Translations under genes and position numbers: made by a program | In this document: positions 41,793 through 51,065 of the stretch, one piece after another | How the letters are laid out: every line of letters starts with the position of its first letter | How positions within the stretch are numbered: position 1 is the first letter of the stretch | Assembly: GCF_000718985.1 (NCBI RefSeq) | Contig: NZ_JODL01000011.1 | Location: 62,001 to 126,000 of the forward strand | DNA length: 64,000 nt | Source of the DNA: Streptomyces megasporus | Lineage (GTDB): Bacteria; Actinomycetota; Actinomycetes; Streptomycetales; Streptomycetaceae | Reading direction: 5' to 3' | Notes under the pieces: generated by a model | The model's input: the letters and a program-made list of their open reading frames with translations, nothing else | Told to the model about the DNA's origin: nothing | Database searches by the model: none

Positions 41793-44700
41793 TCAGCCCC
41801 GGACCGCGCCCACCAGCTCCTCGGTGGTCCGCTCGCGCTCCAGCATCCGGCGGAAGGGGCCGTCCGCCTCGGCCAGTTCGCGGTACGTCCCGCGCTGGAC
41901 CGCGCGTCCGCCGTCGAGGACGACCACCTCGTCCACCGCCTCCAGGCCGGCCAGGCGGTGGGTGATCAGCACGGTGGTGCGGCCCTCGGTGGCGGCCAGC
42001 AGGTCGGCGGTCAGGGCGTCGGCGGTGGCGAGGTCCAGGTGCTCGGCGGGTTCGTCCAGCACCAGCACGGGGAAGTCGGCCAGCAGCGCGCGGGCCAGGG
42101 CCAGGCGCCGGCGCTGTCCGCCGGAGAGCCGGGCGCCGAACTCGCCGACCAGGGTGTCCAGGCCCTCGGGCAGTTCCCGGACCCAGGTGTCGAGGCGGGC
42201 GGCGGCCAGGGCGGCGTGGAGGTCGTCGTCGGTCGCGGACGGCCTGGCGAGGCGGAGGTTCTCGCGCAGGGAGCTGTCGAAGATGTGCGCGTCCTGGGCG
42301 CACAGGCCGACGAGGCGGCGCACGGTGTCGCCGTCCAGCAGGGCGGCGTCGACGGCGTCCGGGCCCAGGGTGTAGCCGCCGCCCTCGACGTCGAGGAAGC
42401 GCAGCAGCACGTGGGCGAGGGTGGTCTTGCCCGACCCGGACGGCCCGACGACCGCGACGCGGCGCCCCGGCGTCAGCCGCAGGTCCAGCCCGGCGAGGGC
42501 GGGACGGTCCTGGCCGGGGTGGCGGGCCGTGAGGTCGGTGAGGACGACCGGGAACGGGGACGTCGGCGCCGGGAGCGGGTGCTCCGGCTCCCGGACGGGC
42601 GCGGGCGCGTCGACCACCTCGTGGAGCCGCTCGGCGGACCGGCGGGTGCGCTGGCGGTACTGGGCCGCCTGCGACATTCCCGTGACCGCCTCGAAGGAGG
42701 CGAGCGGTGTCAGGACGACCACCGCCATGAGGAGTCCGTCCAGCCGCCCGCCGTGGACGGCGGCGACGCCGGCCCAGGCCGCGACGGCGACGGTGAGTCC
42801 GGCGGCGAGCGTGGACAGCCCGCCGCCGAGCGCGGTGACCGCGGAGCTGCGGGCGGTGAGGCGGGTGAGTTCGGCGTCGGCGGCGCGCACGGCCTCGGCA
42901 CGGCGGGGCAGCGCGCCGGCGACGGTCAGCTCGGCGGTGCCGGTGAGCAGGTCCACGGTGCGAGTGGTCAACACGCCGCGGGCGGGCGCGAGGTGCCGCT
43001 CGGTGCGCCGGGCGACGACGGCGGCGAACGCCGGGACGGCGACACCGGCGACGAGCAGCCCGACGGCGAGGGCCAGCCCGGCCTCGGGCAGCAGCCACGC
43101 CGTGAAGCCGGTGGCGACGACGGAGACGCAGGCGGCGACGGCGGCCGGCAGCAGCCAGCGCAGGAAGTAGTCCTGGAGTGCGTCGACGTCGGCGACGAGC
43201 CGGGCGAGCAGGTCGCCGCGCCGGGCGTGGCGCAGTCCGGCGGGGGCGAGACGCTCCAGGCGCCGGTGGACGGTGACGCGCAGGTCGGCCAGGAGGCGCA
43301 GCACGGCGTCGTGGGAGACGAGGCGCTCGGCGTAGCGGAAGACGGCGCGGCCGATGCCGAAGGCGCGGGTCGCGGTGACGGCGACCATCAGGTACAGGAC
43401 GGGGGGCTGCTGGGAGGCGCGCGAGATCAGCCAGCCGGAGGTGGCCATCAGACCCACCGCGCTGAGGAGCGCGAGCGCCCCGAGGAGCAGCGCGAGGGCG
43501 AGGCGGGCGCGCTGGGGGCGCGCGATGCGGCGCACCCGGGCGAGGGTGTCGGGTGCGGGTGCGGGTGTGGTCGTGGGGGCGGGTGTGGGTGCGGGTGCGG
43601 GTGCGGAGCGTGCCGGGGTCGGGGCCGGTCCGGGACGACCATTCCGGACGGCATTATTTACGGGCCGTTGCCCTGTGCCGTTCTGTGACCCGGTGATGGG
43701 CCCGCAAATAACGCTTGAGTGTCCGGAACGGCCGTCCCTCCCCGTCCCCTCCGGCTCACTGCCGACTGCGGGGCCGTCGTGGCCCGGGGTGCGGATCGGG
43801 GTGTGGGTGGGGGCGCCGACCGACGTACCGGTGATGAGGGGTACGGGGGTGGCCGGTGTCCGCTCGGACGGCGCGGGGACGGGGGCGGGCGCGAGGCGGA
43901 CGACGCGGTCCGCGACCGCGAGCAGCGCGGGGCGGTGGACGATCAGCAGGACGGTGCGGTCGCGGGCCAGGCGGGCGACCGCCTCGACGACGGCGGCCTC
44001 GGTGGCGCCGTCGAGCGCGGCCGTCGGCTCGTCCAGCAACAGCAGCGGGCGGTCGGCGAGGAAGGCGCGGGCCAGGGCGACGCGTTGCCGCTGACCGGCG
44101 GAGAGCCCGGCGCCCATCTCGCCGAGGAGGGTGGTGGGCGACAGGTCGGGGGCGCCGGCGTCGCGGAGGGCGGCGAGGACTTCGGCGTCCGTGGCGTCGG
44201 GCTTCGCGAGGCGGACGTTCTCGGCGATCGTCCCGGCGAACAGGTGCGGGTGCTGGGGGACCCAGGCGATCTGGGAGCGCCAGCCGGCGGGGTCGAGGTC
44301 GGTCAGGTCGGTGCCGTTGACGGTGACGCGACCGGAGGTGGGGCGTGTGAAGCCGAGGAGGACGTTCAGGAGCGTCGTCTTGCCGGCGCCGGAGGGACCG
44401 GTGACGGCGACGGTCTCGCCGGGCCGGACGGTGAGGGTGGTGGCGGGCAGCGAGTCGGCGGTGCGGCCCTCGTGGCGGACGGTGAGGTCCTCGACGGAGA
44501 TGGTGGCGGTGCGGGCGTCGGGGGCGGGAGTGGCGCCGGGGGCGGGGGGCGTGGTTTCGAGGACGTCGAAGACCTCCTCGGCGGCGGACAGGCCCTCGGC
44601 GGCGGCGTGGTAGTGGACGCCGACCTGGCGCAGGGGGAGGTACGCCTCGGGGGCGAGGATCAGCACGACCAGGCCGGTGTAGAGGTCCAGGTCCCCGTGG

Positions 44701-45503
44701 ACCAGGCGCATGCCGATCCCGACCGCGACGAGCGCGACGGAGATCGTCGACAGGAGTTCGAGGACGAAGGAGGAGAGGAAGGCGATCCGCAGGGTGCGCA
44801 GGGTGGCGCGGCGGTAGTCGGCGGTGATGGCGCGGATGTTCTCGGCCTGGGCCTTGGCCCGGCCGAAGACCTTGAGGGTGGGCAGACCCGCGACGACGTC
44901 GAGGAAGTGGCCGGAGAGGCGGGTCAGCAGCCGCCACTGGCGGTCCATGCGGGCCTGGGTCGCCCAGCCGACCAGGGCCATGAAGACGGGGATGAGCGGC
45001 AGGGTGACGACGATGGTCGCCGCGGAGATCCAGTCGTCGGTGACGATCCGGGCGAGCAGCGCGGCGGGGACGACGACGGCGAGCGCGAGCTGGGGGAGGT
45101 AGCGGGCGAAGTAGTCGTCGAGCGCGTCGATGCCTCGGGTGGCGAGGTTGGCCAGTTCGCCGGTGCGCCGGTCGCCGAGCCAGGCGGGCCCGAGGGCGGT
45201 GGCCCGGTCGAGGAGGCGGAGGCGGAGTTCGGACTTGACCGCGGCGGACGAGCGGTGGGCGGCCAGTTCGGTCAGCCAGGAGACCAGGGCCCGGCCGACC
45301 GCCACGACCGCGAGGAGGACGAGCGGCGTGGTCAGGTCGGCGGGGGCCGCGCCCTGCTGGAAGGCTCGGACGACGACCTCGGCGATGAGGACGGCCTGGG
45401 CGATGACCAGGCCCGCTCCGGCCAGCCCGAGCACCACGGCCGCGACGAGGAAGACGCGGGTGGTGCGGGCGTACCGGAGCAGGCGGGGGTCGACGGGCTT
45501 CAT
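41793..45503 (-). CDS. cydDC: Fused CydD-CydC thiol ABC exporter for cytochrome bd assembly
   Basis: 1236 residues carrying both halves of the exporter. CydD half: six membrane helices to about 320, Walker A GPSGAGKTT and signature GLSAGQRQRVALARA. CydC half from about residue 665: six helices, GPSGSGKTT and RLSGGQRRRLALARALLAD. CydDC exports glutathione/cysteine-type thiols or haem-linked reductant needed for haem bd insertion. The ATG overlaps the cydB stop (ATGA). The linker between halves (about 550-665) is Pro/Ala/Thr-rich and includes a strange stretch, about residues 591-621, encoded by an inverted repeat of lower GC (RSGHSSVICGPITGSQNGTG). Fusion of CydD and CydC is normal in Streptomyces. 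Confidence 0.95.
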   Translation of the reverse strand: MKPVDPRLLRYARTTRVFLVAAVVLGLAGAGLVIAQAVLIAEVVVRAFQQGAAPADLTTPLVLLAVVAVGRALVSWLTELAAHRSSAAVKSELRLRLLDRATALGPAWLGDRRTGELANLATRGIDALDDYFARYLPQLALAVVVPAALLARIVTDDWISAATIVVTLPLIPVFMALVGWATQARMDRQWRLLTRLSGHFLDVVAGLPTLKVFGRAKAQAENIRAITADYRRATLRTLRIAFLSSFVLELLSTISVALVAVGIGMRLVHGDLDLYTGLVVLILAPEAYLPLRQVGVHYHAAAEGLSAAEEVFDVLETTPPAPGATPAPDARTATISVEDLTVRHEGRTADSLPATTLTVRPGETVAVTGPSGAGKTTLLNVLLGFTRPTSGRVTVNGTDLTDLDPAGWRSQIAWVPQHPHLFAGTIAENVRLAKPDATDAEVLAALRDAGAPDLSPTTLLGEMGAGLSAGQRQRVALARAFLADRPLLLLDEPTAALDGATEAAVVEAVARLARDRTVLLIVHRPALLAVADRVVRLAPAPVPAPSERTPATPVPLITGTSVGAPTHTPIRTPGHDGPAVGSEPEGTGRDGRSGHSSVICGPITGSQNGTGQRPVNNAVRNGRPGPAPTPARSAPAPAPTPAPTTTPAPAPDTLARVRRIARPQRARLALALLLGALALLSAVGLMATSGWLISRASQQPPVLYLMVAVTATRAFGIGRAVFRYAERLVSHDAVLRLLADLRVTVHRRLERLAPAGLRHARRGDLLARLVADVDALQDYFLRWLLPAAVAACVSVVATGFTAWLLPEAGLALAVGLLVAGVAVPAFAAVVARRTERHLAPARGVLTTRTVDLLTGTAELTVAGALPRRAEAVRAADAELTRLTARSSAVTALGGGLSTLAAGLTVAVAAWAGVAAVHGGRLDGLLMAVVVLTPLASFEAVTGMSQAAQYRQRTRRSAERLHEVVDAPAPVREPEHPLPAPTSPFPVVLTDLTARHPGQDRPALAGLDLRLTPGRRVAVVGPSGSGKTTLAHVLLRFLDVEGGGYTLGPDAVDAALLDGDTVRRLVGLCAQDAHIFDSSLRENLRLARPSATDDDLHAALAAARLDTWVRELPEGLDTLVGEFGARLSGGQRRRLALARALLADFPVLVLDEPAEHLDLATADALTADLLAATEGRTTVLITHRLAGLEAVDEVVVLDGGRAVQRGTYRELAEADGPFRRMLERERTTEELVGAVRG
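43641..43729. repeat. Inverted-repeat insert within cydDC linker
   Basis: Arms TTATTTACGGGCC (43654-43666) and GGCCCGCAAATAA (43699-43711) pair with one mismatch. Outer arms TTCCGGAC (43642-43649) and GTCCGGAA (43721-43728) pair exactly but are offset by 2-3 bases. The AT-rich arms contrast with the surrounding ~75% GC. It reads through in frame without a stop. It looks like a small palindromic element (MITE-like) that landed in the linker. Confidence 0.7.
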
Positions 45504-46531
45504 GGGCGGCTGGGTTCCGGTTCCTGCTGGGGGACGTCGGCGGCGATGTGCTGGGTGCCGATTCGCTTGCGGAACACCCAGTATGTCCAGCCCTGGTAGA
45601 GGAGCACGAGTGGTGTGGCCAGGGCGGCCAGCCAGGTCATGATCGTCAGGGTGTAGTGGCTGGAGGAGGCGTTGTCGACGGTCAGGCTCCAGGCGGGGTC
45701 GAGGGTGGAGGGCATGACGTTCGGATAGAGGGTGAGGAAGAGCATCGCCACGGTGGCCACGATGGTCACCCCGGAGAAGGTGAAGGACCAGCCCTCGCGC
45801 CCGGCGGCGATCGCCCGGACGGCGGCGAGCAGCGCGACGGCGGCGACGGCCAGGGCGACCAGGCTGGCGAGGCCGCCGCGGTCGAGCTGGGTCCAGCCCA
45901 GGAAGGCGACCGCGAGGGCGGCGCAGGCCAGACCCAGGCGGACGGCGAGGGCGCGGGCGCGGACCCGGATGTCGCCGACGGTCTTCAGGGCGGTGAAGAC
46001 CGCGCCGTGGAGGGTGAACAGGGTCAGGGTCGTCAGGCCGCCGAGGAGCGCGTAGGGGTTCAGGAGGTCGATCAGGCCGCCGACGTACTCCTTGTCGGCG
46101 TCGATGGCGACGCCGTGGACGATGTTGCCGAAGGCCACGCCCCACAGGAAGGCCGGGAGCAGGGAGCACCAGAAGATGGCGCGCTCCCAGTTGGTCTGCC
46201 ACTTCTCCTCGGGCCGCTTGGCGCGGTACTCGAAGGCGACCCCCCTGACGATCAGGCAGACCAGGATCAGCAACAGCGGCAGGTAGAAGCCGGAGAAGAG
46301 GGTGGCGTACCAGTCGGGGAAGGCGGCGAAGGTGGCGCCGCCGGCGGTCAGCAGCCAGACCTCGTTGCCGTCCCAGACGGGTCCGATCGTGTTGATCAGC
46401 ACGCGGCGCTCGGTGCGGTCGCGGGCCAGCAGCCGGGTGAGGACGCCGACTCCGAAGTCGAAGCCCTCCAGGAAGAAGTAGCCGGTCCACAGGACGGCGA
46501 TGAGGACGAACCAGACGTCGTGGAGTTCCAT
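45500..46531 (-). CDS. cydB: Cytochrome bd oxidase subunit II
   Basis: 343 residues, eight to nine membrane helices. The N-terminal signature is DVWFVLIAVLWTGYFFLEGFD with the following FGVGVL; GPVWDGNEVWLLTAGGATF is the second conserved block. It forms the heterodimer with CydA in the cytoplasmic membrane and supports respiration at low oxygen. Start ATG at 46531, 17 bp after the cydA stop. The last codon overlaps the cydDC start. Confidence 0.96.
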   Translation of the reverse strand: MELHDVWFVLIAVLWTGYFFLEGFDFGVGVLTRLLARDRTERRVLINTIGPVWDGNEVWLLTAGGATFAAFPDWYATLFSGFYLPLLLILVCLIVRGVAFEYRAKRPEEKWQTNWERAIFWCSLLPAFLWGVAFGNIVHGVAIDADKEYVGGLIDLLNPYALLGGLTTLTLFTLHGAVFTALKTVGDIRVRARALAVRLGLACAALAVAFLGWTQLDRGGLASLVALAVAAVALLAAVRAIAAGREGWSFTFSGVTIVATVAMLFLTLYPNVMPSTLDPAWSLTVDNASSSHYTLTIMTWLAALATPLVLLYQGWTYWVFRKRIGTQHIAADVPQQEPEPSRP

Positions 46532-46548
46532 CGGAGGAAACCTCGGAC

Positions 46549-48060
46549 CTAGTAGGAGAAGGCCATGGGGCGGTCGGCGTCGTCCCTGTCGTGACCGCCG
46601 ATCCGCGTGGGCGGGTTGAGGTCGGCCTCGGTCAACTCGGGCGGTCCGGCCTTGACGTACTTGGCCAGCAGCCTGACCTCGATGACGGCGAGGGTGGCGT
46701 ACAGGAGGGTGAAGACGGTCATGGAGATGAACACCTCGACCTGGGAGACGCCGGGCGAGACGGCGGCGGAGGTGCGCAGCAGGCCGTAGACGACCCACGG
46801 CTGGCGCCCCATCTCGGTGAAGATCCAGCCCCAGGCGTTGGCGATGAGCGGGAAGCCCAGGGTGAGGAAGGACAGCCGCCAGTACCAGCGGGTGAGGGTG
46901 GGGCCGAGGAGCGTCTCGCGGGTGAGGGCCAGGCGCGGCACCTCGTCGGCGGCGGTGCGGTGGCGTTCGGCGAGCCAGAAGCGGCGCCGGGTGAGCCACA
47001 GGCCGACCGCGCCCAGGGCGGTGGAGGCCATGCCGAACCCGATCATCCAGCGGAAGCCCCAGTAGGCGACGGGGATGTTGGGCTTGTAGTCGCCGGGGCC
47101 GTACTGCTCCTGGAGGGCCTCGTTGGTGTCGTTGATGCCGGGGACGGGGGTGGAGAAGTCGCTGTGCGCGAGGAAGGAGAGGAGTCCGGGGATCTCGATG
47201 GCGACCTTGTTGTGGCCGTCGTCCACGTCGCCGTAGGCGAAGACGGAGAACGGGGCGGGCCCCTCGGTCTCCCACAGGGCCTCGGCGGCGGCCATCTTCA
47301 TCGGCTGCTGCTCGTACATGATCTTGCCGAGGACGTCGCCGCTGACGGCGGTGAGCGCTCCGGCGGTCACGAGGGTGACCAGGCCCAGGCGGAGCGAGGT
47401 CCGCATGACGGGGACGTGGCGGCGGCGGATCAGGTGGTAGGCGGCGATGCCGACCATGAAGGCGCCACCGGTGAGGAAGGCCGCGGTGATGCTGTGGAAG
47501 AACTGCGCCACGGCGGTGTTCTGGGTGAGCACCGCGACGAAGTCGGTGAGCTCGGCGCGCCCGTTCTCGGGGTTGATGCGGTAGGCGATCGGGTGCTGCA
47601 TCCAGGAGTTGGCCGCCAGGATGAAGTAGGCGGACAGGACGGTGCCGAGGGAGACCATCCAGATGGTGGCGAGGTGGAGCTTCTTCGGCAGCTTGTCCCA
47701 GCCGAAGATCCACAGCCCGATGAAGGTCGACTCGAAGAAGAACGCGAGCAGCGCCTCGAAGGCCAGCGGGACGCCGAAGACGTCGCCGACGAACCGTGAG
47801 TAGTCGGACCAGTTCATGCCGAACTGGAACTCCTGCACGATGCCGGTGACCACACCCATGGCGATGTTGATCAGGAAGAGCTTTCCCCAGAACTTCGTCG
47901 CCTTGAGGTACACCTCCTTGTTCGTTCTCACCCAGGCCGTCTGGAGGCCGGCGGTCAGCGCGGCCAGCGAGATGGTCAGGGGCACGAACAGGAAGTGGTA
48001 GACGGTGGTGATGCCGAACTGCCACCGCGCCAGGGTTTCCGGTGCCAGAGCTAGGTCCAC
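46549..48060 (-). CDS. cydA: Cytochrome bd oxidase subunit I
   Basis: 503 residues: quinol-oxidising subunit that carries haems b558, b595 and d. Haem-ligand region LARWQFGITTVYHFLFVPLT near the N-terminus, the quinol-loop conserved block MKMAAAEALWET, and the family hallmark IFTEMGRQPWVVYG. GTG at 48060 (VDLALAPETLARWQ) is preceded by GGAGAG at an ideal distance; the track of earlier codons (MLRHTLSTLESA) lies in the operator region and is not family-like. First gene of cydA-cydB-cydDC. A Rex-type operator lies 44 bp upstream. Confidence 0.96.
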   Translation of the reverse strand: MDLALAPETLARWQFGITTVYHFLFVPLTISLAALTAGLQTAWVRTNKEVYLKATKFWGKLFLINIAMGVVTGIVQEFQFGMNWSDYSRFVGDVFGVPLAFEALLAFFFESTFIGLWIFGWDKLPKKLHLATIWMVSLGTVLSAYFILAANSWMQHPIAYRINPENGRAELTDFVAVLTQNTAVAQFFHSITAAFLTGGAFMVGIAAYHLIRRRHVPVMRTSLRLGLVTLVTAGALTAVSGDVLGKIMYEQQPMKMAAAEALWETEGPAPFSVFAYGDVDDGHNKVAIEIPGLLSFLAHSDFSTPVPGINDTNEALQEQYGPGDYKPNIPVAYWGFRWMIGFGMASTALGAVGLWLTRRRFWLAERHRTAADEVPRLALTRETLLGPTLTRWYWRLSFLTLGFPLIANAWGWIFTEMGRQPWVVYGLLRTSAAVSPGVSQVEVFISMTVFTLLYATLAVIEVRLLAKYVKAGPPELTEADLNPPTRIGGHDRDDADRPMAFSY

Positions 48061-48082
48061 GGCACTCTCCAAAGTGGACAAG

Positions 48083-48098
48083 GTGTGACGTAACACAC
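48083..48098. promoter_or_regulatory. GTGTG-N6-CACAC palindrome between Rex site and cydA
   Basis: The 16-mer GTGTGACGTAACACAC is a perfect inverted repeat in its outer five bases. On the minus strand it also fits the looser GTG-N6-GNCAC form described for Streptomyces Crp. It lies 23 bp upstream of the cydA start, within the likely 5' leader or promoter. Binding by any protein is not shown. Confidence 0.45.
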
Positions 48099-48103
48099 GC
48101 GCT

Positions 48104-48119
48104 CGTGAATGCGTTCACA
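48104..48119 (-). promoter_or_regulatory. Rex operator (ROP site) upstream of cydA
   Basis: On the minus strand the site reads TGTGAACGCATTCACG, matching the TGTGAA-N4-TTCACA Rex consensus at all but the last base. Rex is the NADH/NAD-sensing repressor known to control cydABCD in S. coelicolor. It sits 44 bp upstream of the GTG start, consistent with repression at the promoter. Confidence 0.85.
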
Positions 48120-48146
48120 TTCACAAGAAGTATGACGCACATATTT

Positions 48147-48180
48147 TCGCGCCCTCTCACCGGGGGGTGAGAGGGCGCGA
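48147..48180. terminator. Perfect 15-bp hairpin between hisC-type gene and cydA
   Basis: Arms 48147-48161 and 48166-48180 with a 4-G loop. It is the second of two hairpins downstream of the aminotransferase gene and would insulate the cyd promoter from read-through. Confidence 0.75.
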
Positions 48181-48233
48181 AGGACCTGTTCGTCGGGACC
48201 TTCGTCCCGATTCGGGAGAGTCCCGGTTCGGGA

Positions 48234-48260
48234 GGGCCCGGCCGGCACTCGGCCGGGCCC
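48234..48260 (-). terminator. 11-bp hairpin after hisC-type gene
   Basis: Arms 48234-48244 and 48250-48260, exact, with a 5-base loop, 28 bp past the stop of the aminotransferase gene. Confidence 0.75.
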
Positions 48261-48287
48261 GATCGGGGAAGGTCCCGGTCCGTGAAG

Positions 48288-49367
48288 CTAGAGCTCCGCG
48301 CGGAAGGCCCGGGCGGTCTGCAGGAAGATGTCGTTGGCGACCGTCTCGCCGATCGTGACGCGGACGCCCTCGCCCGCGAACGGCCGGACGGTCACACCGG
48401 CCTTCTCACAGACCTCGGCGAACTCGGTGGTGCGTTCGCCCAGCCGCAGCCAGACGAAGTTCGCCTGCGACTCGGGCACCGTCCAGCCCTGCTCCAGCAG
48501 CCCGTCGCGGACCCGCTGCCGCTCCTCGACCAGCGCCTCGACCCGCTTGAGCAGCTCGTCCTCGCTGCGCAGCGAGGCGACGGCCGCGTCCTGCGCCATC
48601 TGGCTCACGCCGAAGGGCACCGCCGTCTTGCGCAGCGCCGCCGCCACCGGCTCGTGGGCGACCGCGAACCCGACCCGCAGCCCGGCCAGGCCGTACGCCT
48701 TGGAGAAGGTGCGCAGCACGCACACGTTCGGACGCTCCCGGTACACCTCCAGCCCGTCCGGCACCTCCTCGTCGCGGACGAACTCGCGGTACGCCTCGTC
48801 CAGCACCACCAGGACGTCCTCGGGCACCCGGTCCAGGAAGCGCTCCAGCTCCGCGCGGCGGACGGACCTGCCGGTGGGGTTGTTGGGGTTGCAGACGAAG
48901 ATCAGGCGGGTGCGCTCGGTGACGGCGTCGGCCATCGCGTCCAGGTCGTGGCCCTCGTCCTCGGTCAGCGGCACCTGGACGGGGGTGGCGCCGGCGATCC
49001 GGGTGATGATCGGGTACGCCTCGAAGGACCGCCAGGCGTAGATCACCTCGTCGCCGGGGCCGGCCGTGGACTGCAGCAGTTGCTGGGCGATGCCCACCGA
49101 GCCGGTGCCGGTGGCCAGGTGGGTCACGGGCACGTCGAAGCGGCTCGCCAGCTCGCTCAACAGGGCGCCGCAGGCCATGTCGGGGTAGCGGTTGAGAGAG
49201 CCGGCCGCGGCGGTGGCGGCCTCCAGCACGCCGGGCAGGGGCGGGTAGGGGTTCTCGTTGGAGGAGAGCTTGTAGGCCACCGGGCCGTCGGACGTCGGGG
49301 GACGGCCGGGCTTGTAGGTGGGGATCCCTTCCAGTACCGCGCGCAGCTTCGGGGCCTTCTCCGTCAT
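48288..49367 (-). CDS. hisC: Histidinol-phosphate / aromatic-amino-acid aminotransferase
   Basis: PLP-dependent class-II aminotransferase of 359 residues. [35 protein letters not shown] and the PLP-lysine motif [16 protein letters not shown] are all present. The gene is not in a his operon. Streptomyces usually has a second copy like this that acts in phenylalanine/tyrosine synthesis (annotated pat or hisC2), so either histidinol phosphate or phenylpyruvate could be the amino acceptor. ATG at 49367 follows GGAGGACCTGGC. Two hairpins end the transcript. Confidence 0.9.
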   Translation of the reverse strand: MTEKAPKLRAVLEGIPTYKPGRPPTSDGPVAYKLSSNENPYPPLPGVLEAATAAAGSLNRYPDMACGALLSELASRFDVPVTHLATGTGSVGIAQQLLQSTAGPGDEVIYAWRSFEAYPIITRIAGATPVQVPLTEDEGHDLDAMADAVTERTRLIFVCNPNNPTGRSVRRAELERFLDRVPEDVLVVLDEAYREFVRDEEVPDGLEVYRERPNVCVLRTFSKAYGLAGLRVGFAVAHEPVAAALRKTAVPFGVSQMAQDAAVASLRSEDELLKRVEALVEERQRVRDGLLEQGWTVPESQANFVWLRLGERTTEFAEVCEKAGVTVRPFAGEGVRVTIGETVANDIFLQTARAFRAEL

Positions 49368-49740
49368 GCCAGGTCCTCCTCGACCCTCCGGGCCAGTCGT
49401 GGAGCGGCCTGCCGCCGCTCGTGCCGGAACCAATACTGCTTATCTCAGCAGGATTCCGGAAGGGCCGGCCCGATCGGTGAACGGCGCCGGCTCGGAAGCG
49501 TGCGCGGGTGGCGCGCGCCGTGGCGCGCATCACCCGTACGGGTGAGTTGAGGTGACCGCGAGCCACCGTCCCTTCTGCCGGTACAAGCAGCGGGAGAGCC
49601 ACGGAAACGATGGGCCGAACCGCTCGACCGCGTCCTCTTCCATGGTCGTCACCGCTGTTCCAGCTTGCAGAATCGGTTCTTCACGCCCTTCTCCGTACGC
49701 CTCTGCGAACGGCATGCCGCCGCCCTACTATCGGCACGCC
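49368..49740. other. 373-bp divergent intergenic region
   Basis: Between the aminotransferase and LacI genes. An imperfect palindrome lies at 49426-49458, centred on CTGCTTATCTCAGCAG, and is the best operator candidate, possibly for the LacI protein. A small minus-strand frame (49530-49715) has no good ribosome site and is not called. Confidence 0.4.
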
Positions 49741-50853
49741 ATGACAGCAGCAGGGAAGCACCAGGTGAGTCGTTCCCACGGCCGCCGGCTGGGACGCGCG
49801 GGCATCCGTGACGTGGCCGCCGCGGCCGGTGTCTCGATCACGACGGTCTCGGACGCGCTCAACGGGAAGGGCCGTCTGCCCGAGGCCACCCGGCGCCACG
49901 TCCGCGAGGTGGCCGACCGTCTCGGCTACCGCCCCTCCGCGGCGGCCCGGACCCTCCGCACCGGAAAGTCGGGGCTGATCGGGCTCACGGTCACCACCTA
50001 CGGCGAGGAGCCCTTCACCTTCACCGAGTTCGCCTACTTCGCCGAGATGGCCCGCGCCGCCTCCTCCGCCGCCCTGGCCCGCGGCTACGCCCTGGTGATC
50101 CTGCCCGGCAGCACCCGGCAGAGCCCCTACGACGTCTGGTCGAACGTCGCCCTCGACGGCACCGTCGTCATCGACCCCTCCGACCGCGACCCCGTCGTCA
50201 CCGAACTGGTCCGCCAGGGCGTTCCCGTCGTCTCCGACGGCCGTCCCTGTGGCGACCTTCCCGTCACCGCCTGGGTCGACAACGACCACGAGGCCGCCGT
50301 CACCGGCCTGCTGGATCACCTGGCCGCCGCCGGCGCCCGCCGCATCGGTCTGCTCACCGGCACCAGTACCGACACCTACACCCGGCTGTCCACCAGCGCC
50401 TACCTCCGGTGGTGCGAACGCAACGGCCAGCCCCCGGTGTACGAGGCGTACCCCGCGCACGATCCCTGCGCGGGCGCCGTCGCCGCCGACCGGCTGCTGG
50501 CCCGCCCCGACCGCCCCGACGCCGTGTACGGCCTGTTCGACCCCAACGGCACCGACCTGCTCGCCGCCGCCCGCCGCTACGGGTTGCGCGTCCCCGACGA
50601 CCTGCTGCTGGTGTGCTGTAGCGAGTCCGCCGTCTACGCCACCACCGAGCCGCCCGTCACCACCCTGTCCCTCAAGCCCGGACGCATCGGCACGACGGTC
50701 GTCCAACTCCTGATCGACGCCATCGAGGGCACCGGCGGCGGGCGGCCCGTACAGCGGATCATGCCGACCGACCTGATCGTCCGCGCCTCCTCCCAGCGCC
50801 GCCGTCCACAGACGACGATCAGCGCACCCCGCGCCCCCGAACAGCACAGTTGA
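49741..50853 (+). CDS. LacI/GalR-family transcriptional regulator
   Basis: 370 residues. The N-terminal DNA-binding domain (about 20-70) is RDVAAAAGVSITTVSDALNG followed by the hinge region GYRPSAAARTLRTGKSG. The periplasmic-binding-like effector domain runs to the C-terminus (GTVVIDPSDRDP, AGARRIGLLTGTSTDTY). Inducer unknown. The predicted autoregulatory operator may lie in the gap toward hisC. ATG at 49741 after a weak purine stretch. Nothing next to it is a sugar-transport gene, so the regulon must be elsewhere. Confidence 0.92.
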   Translation: MTAAGKHQVSRSHGRRLGRAGIRDVAAAAGVSITTVSDALNGKGRLPEATRRHVREVADRLGYRPSAAARTLRTGKSGLIGLTVTTYGEEPFTFTEFAYFAEMARAASSAALARGYALVILPGSTRQSPYDVWSNVALDGTVVIDPSDRDPVVTELVRQGVPVVSDGRPCGDLPVTAWVDNDHEAAVTGLLDHLAAAGARRIGLLTGTSTDTYTRLSTSAYLRWCERNGQPPVYEAYPAHDPCAGAVAADRLLARPDRPDAVYGLFDPNGTDLLAAARRYGLRVPDDLLLVCCSESAVYATTEPPVTTLSLKPGRIGTTVVQLLIDAIEGTGGGRPVQRIMPTDLIVRASSQRRRPQTTISAPRAPEQHS

Positions 50854-51065
50854 GCGAGCGAACCGGCCACAACGGGAGAAAACTCCACCTCGTCCGGCTC
50901 CCGGCCGAATCCGGCCCGAATTGCCGTCCCCCGGGTGCGTCACAAGGCACGACCTGCGTTCCTATGATGGGCGCACACACCAGGACCGGCCTTCGACACG
51001 GGACAGCCCCGAGGGAGGCGGAGAGGGTCCGGAAGGTGCAGGCGCGCGCGACGGTGGAGGGGTCG

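Noticed and set aside
42000..45600. Long plus-strand open frames opposite cydDC (576 and 626 codons)
   Set aside because: Gly/Asp/Gln-rich antisense shadows of an obvious ABC transporter gene.
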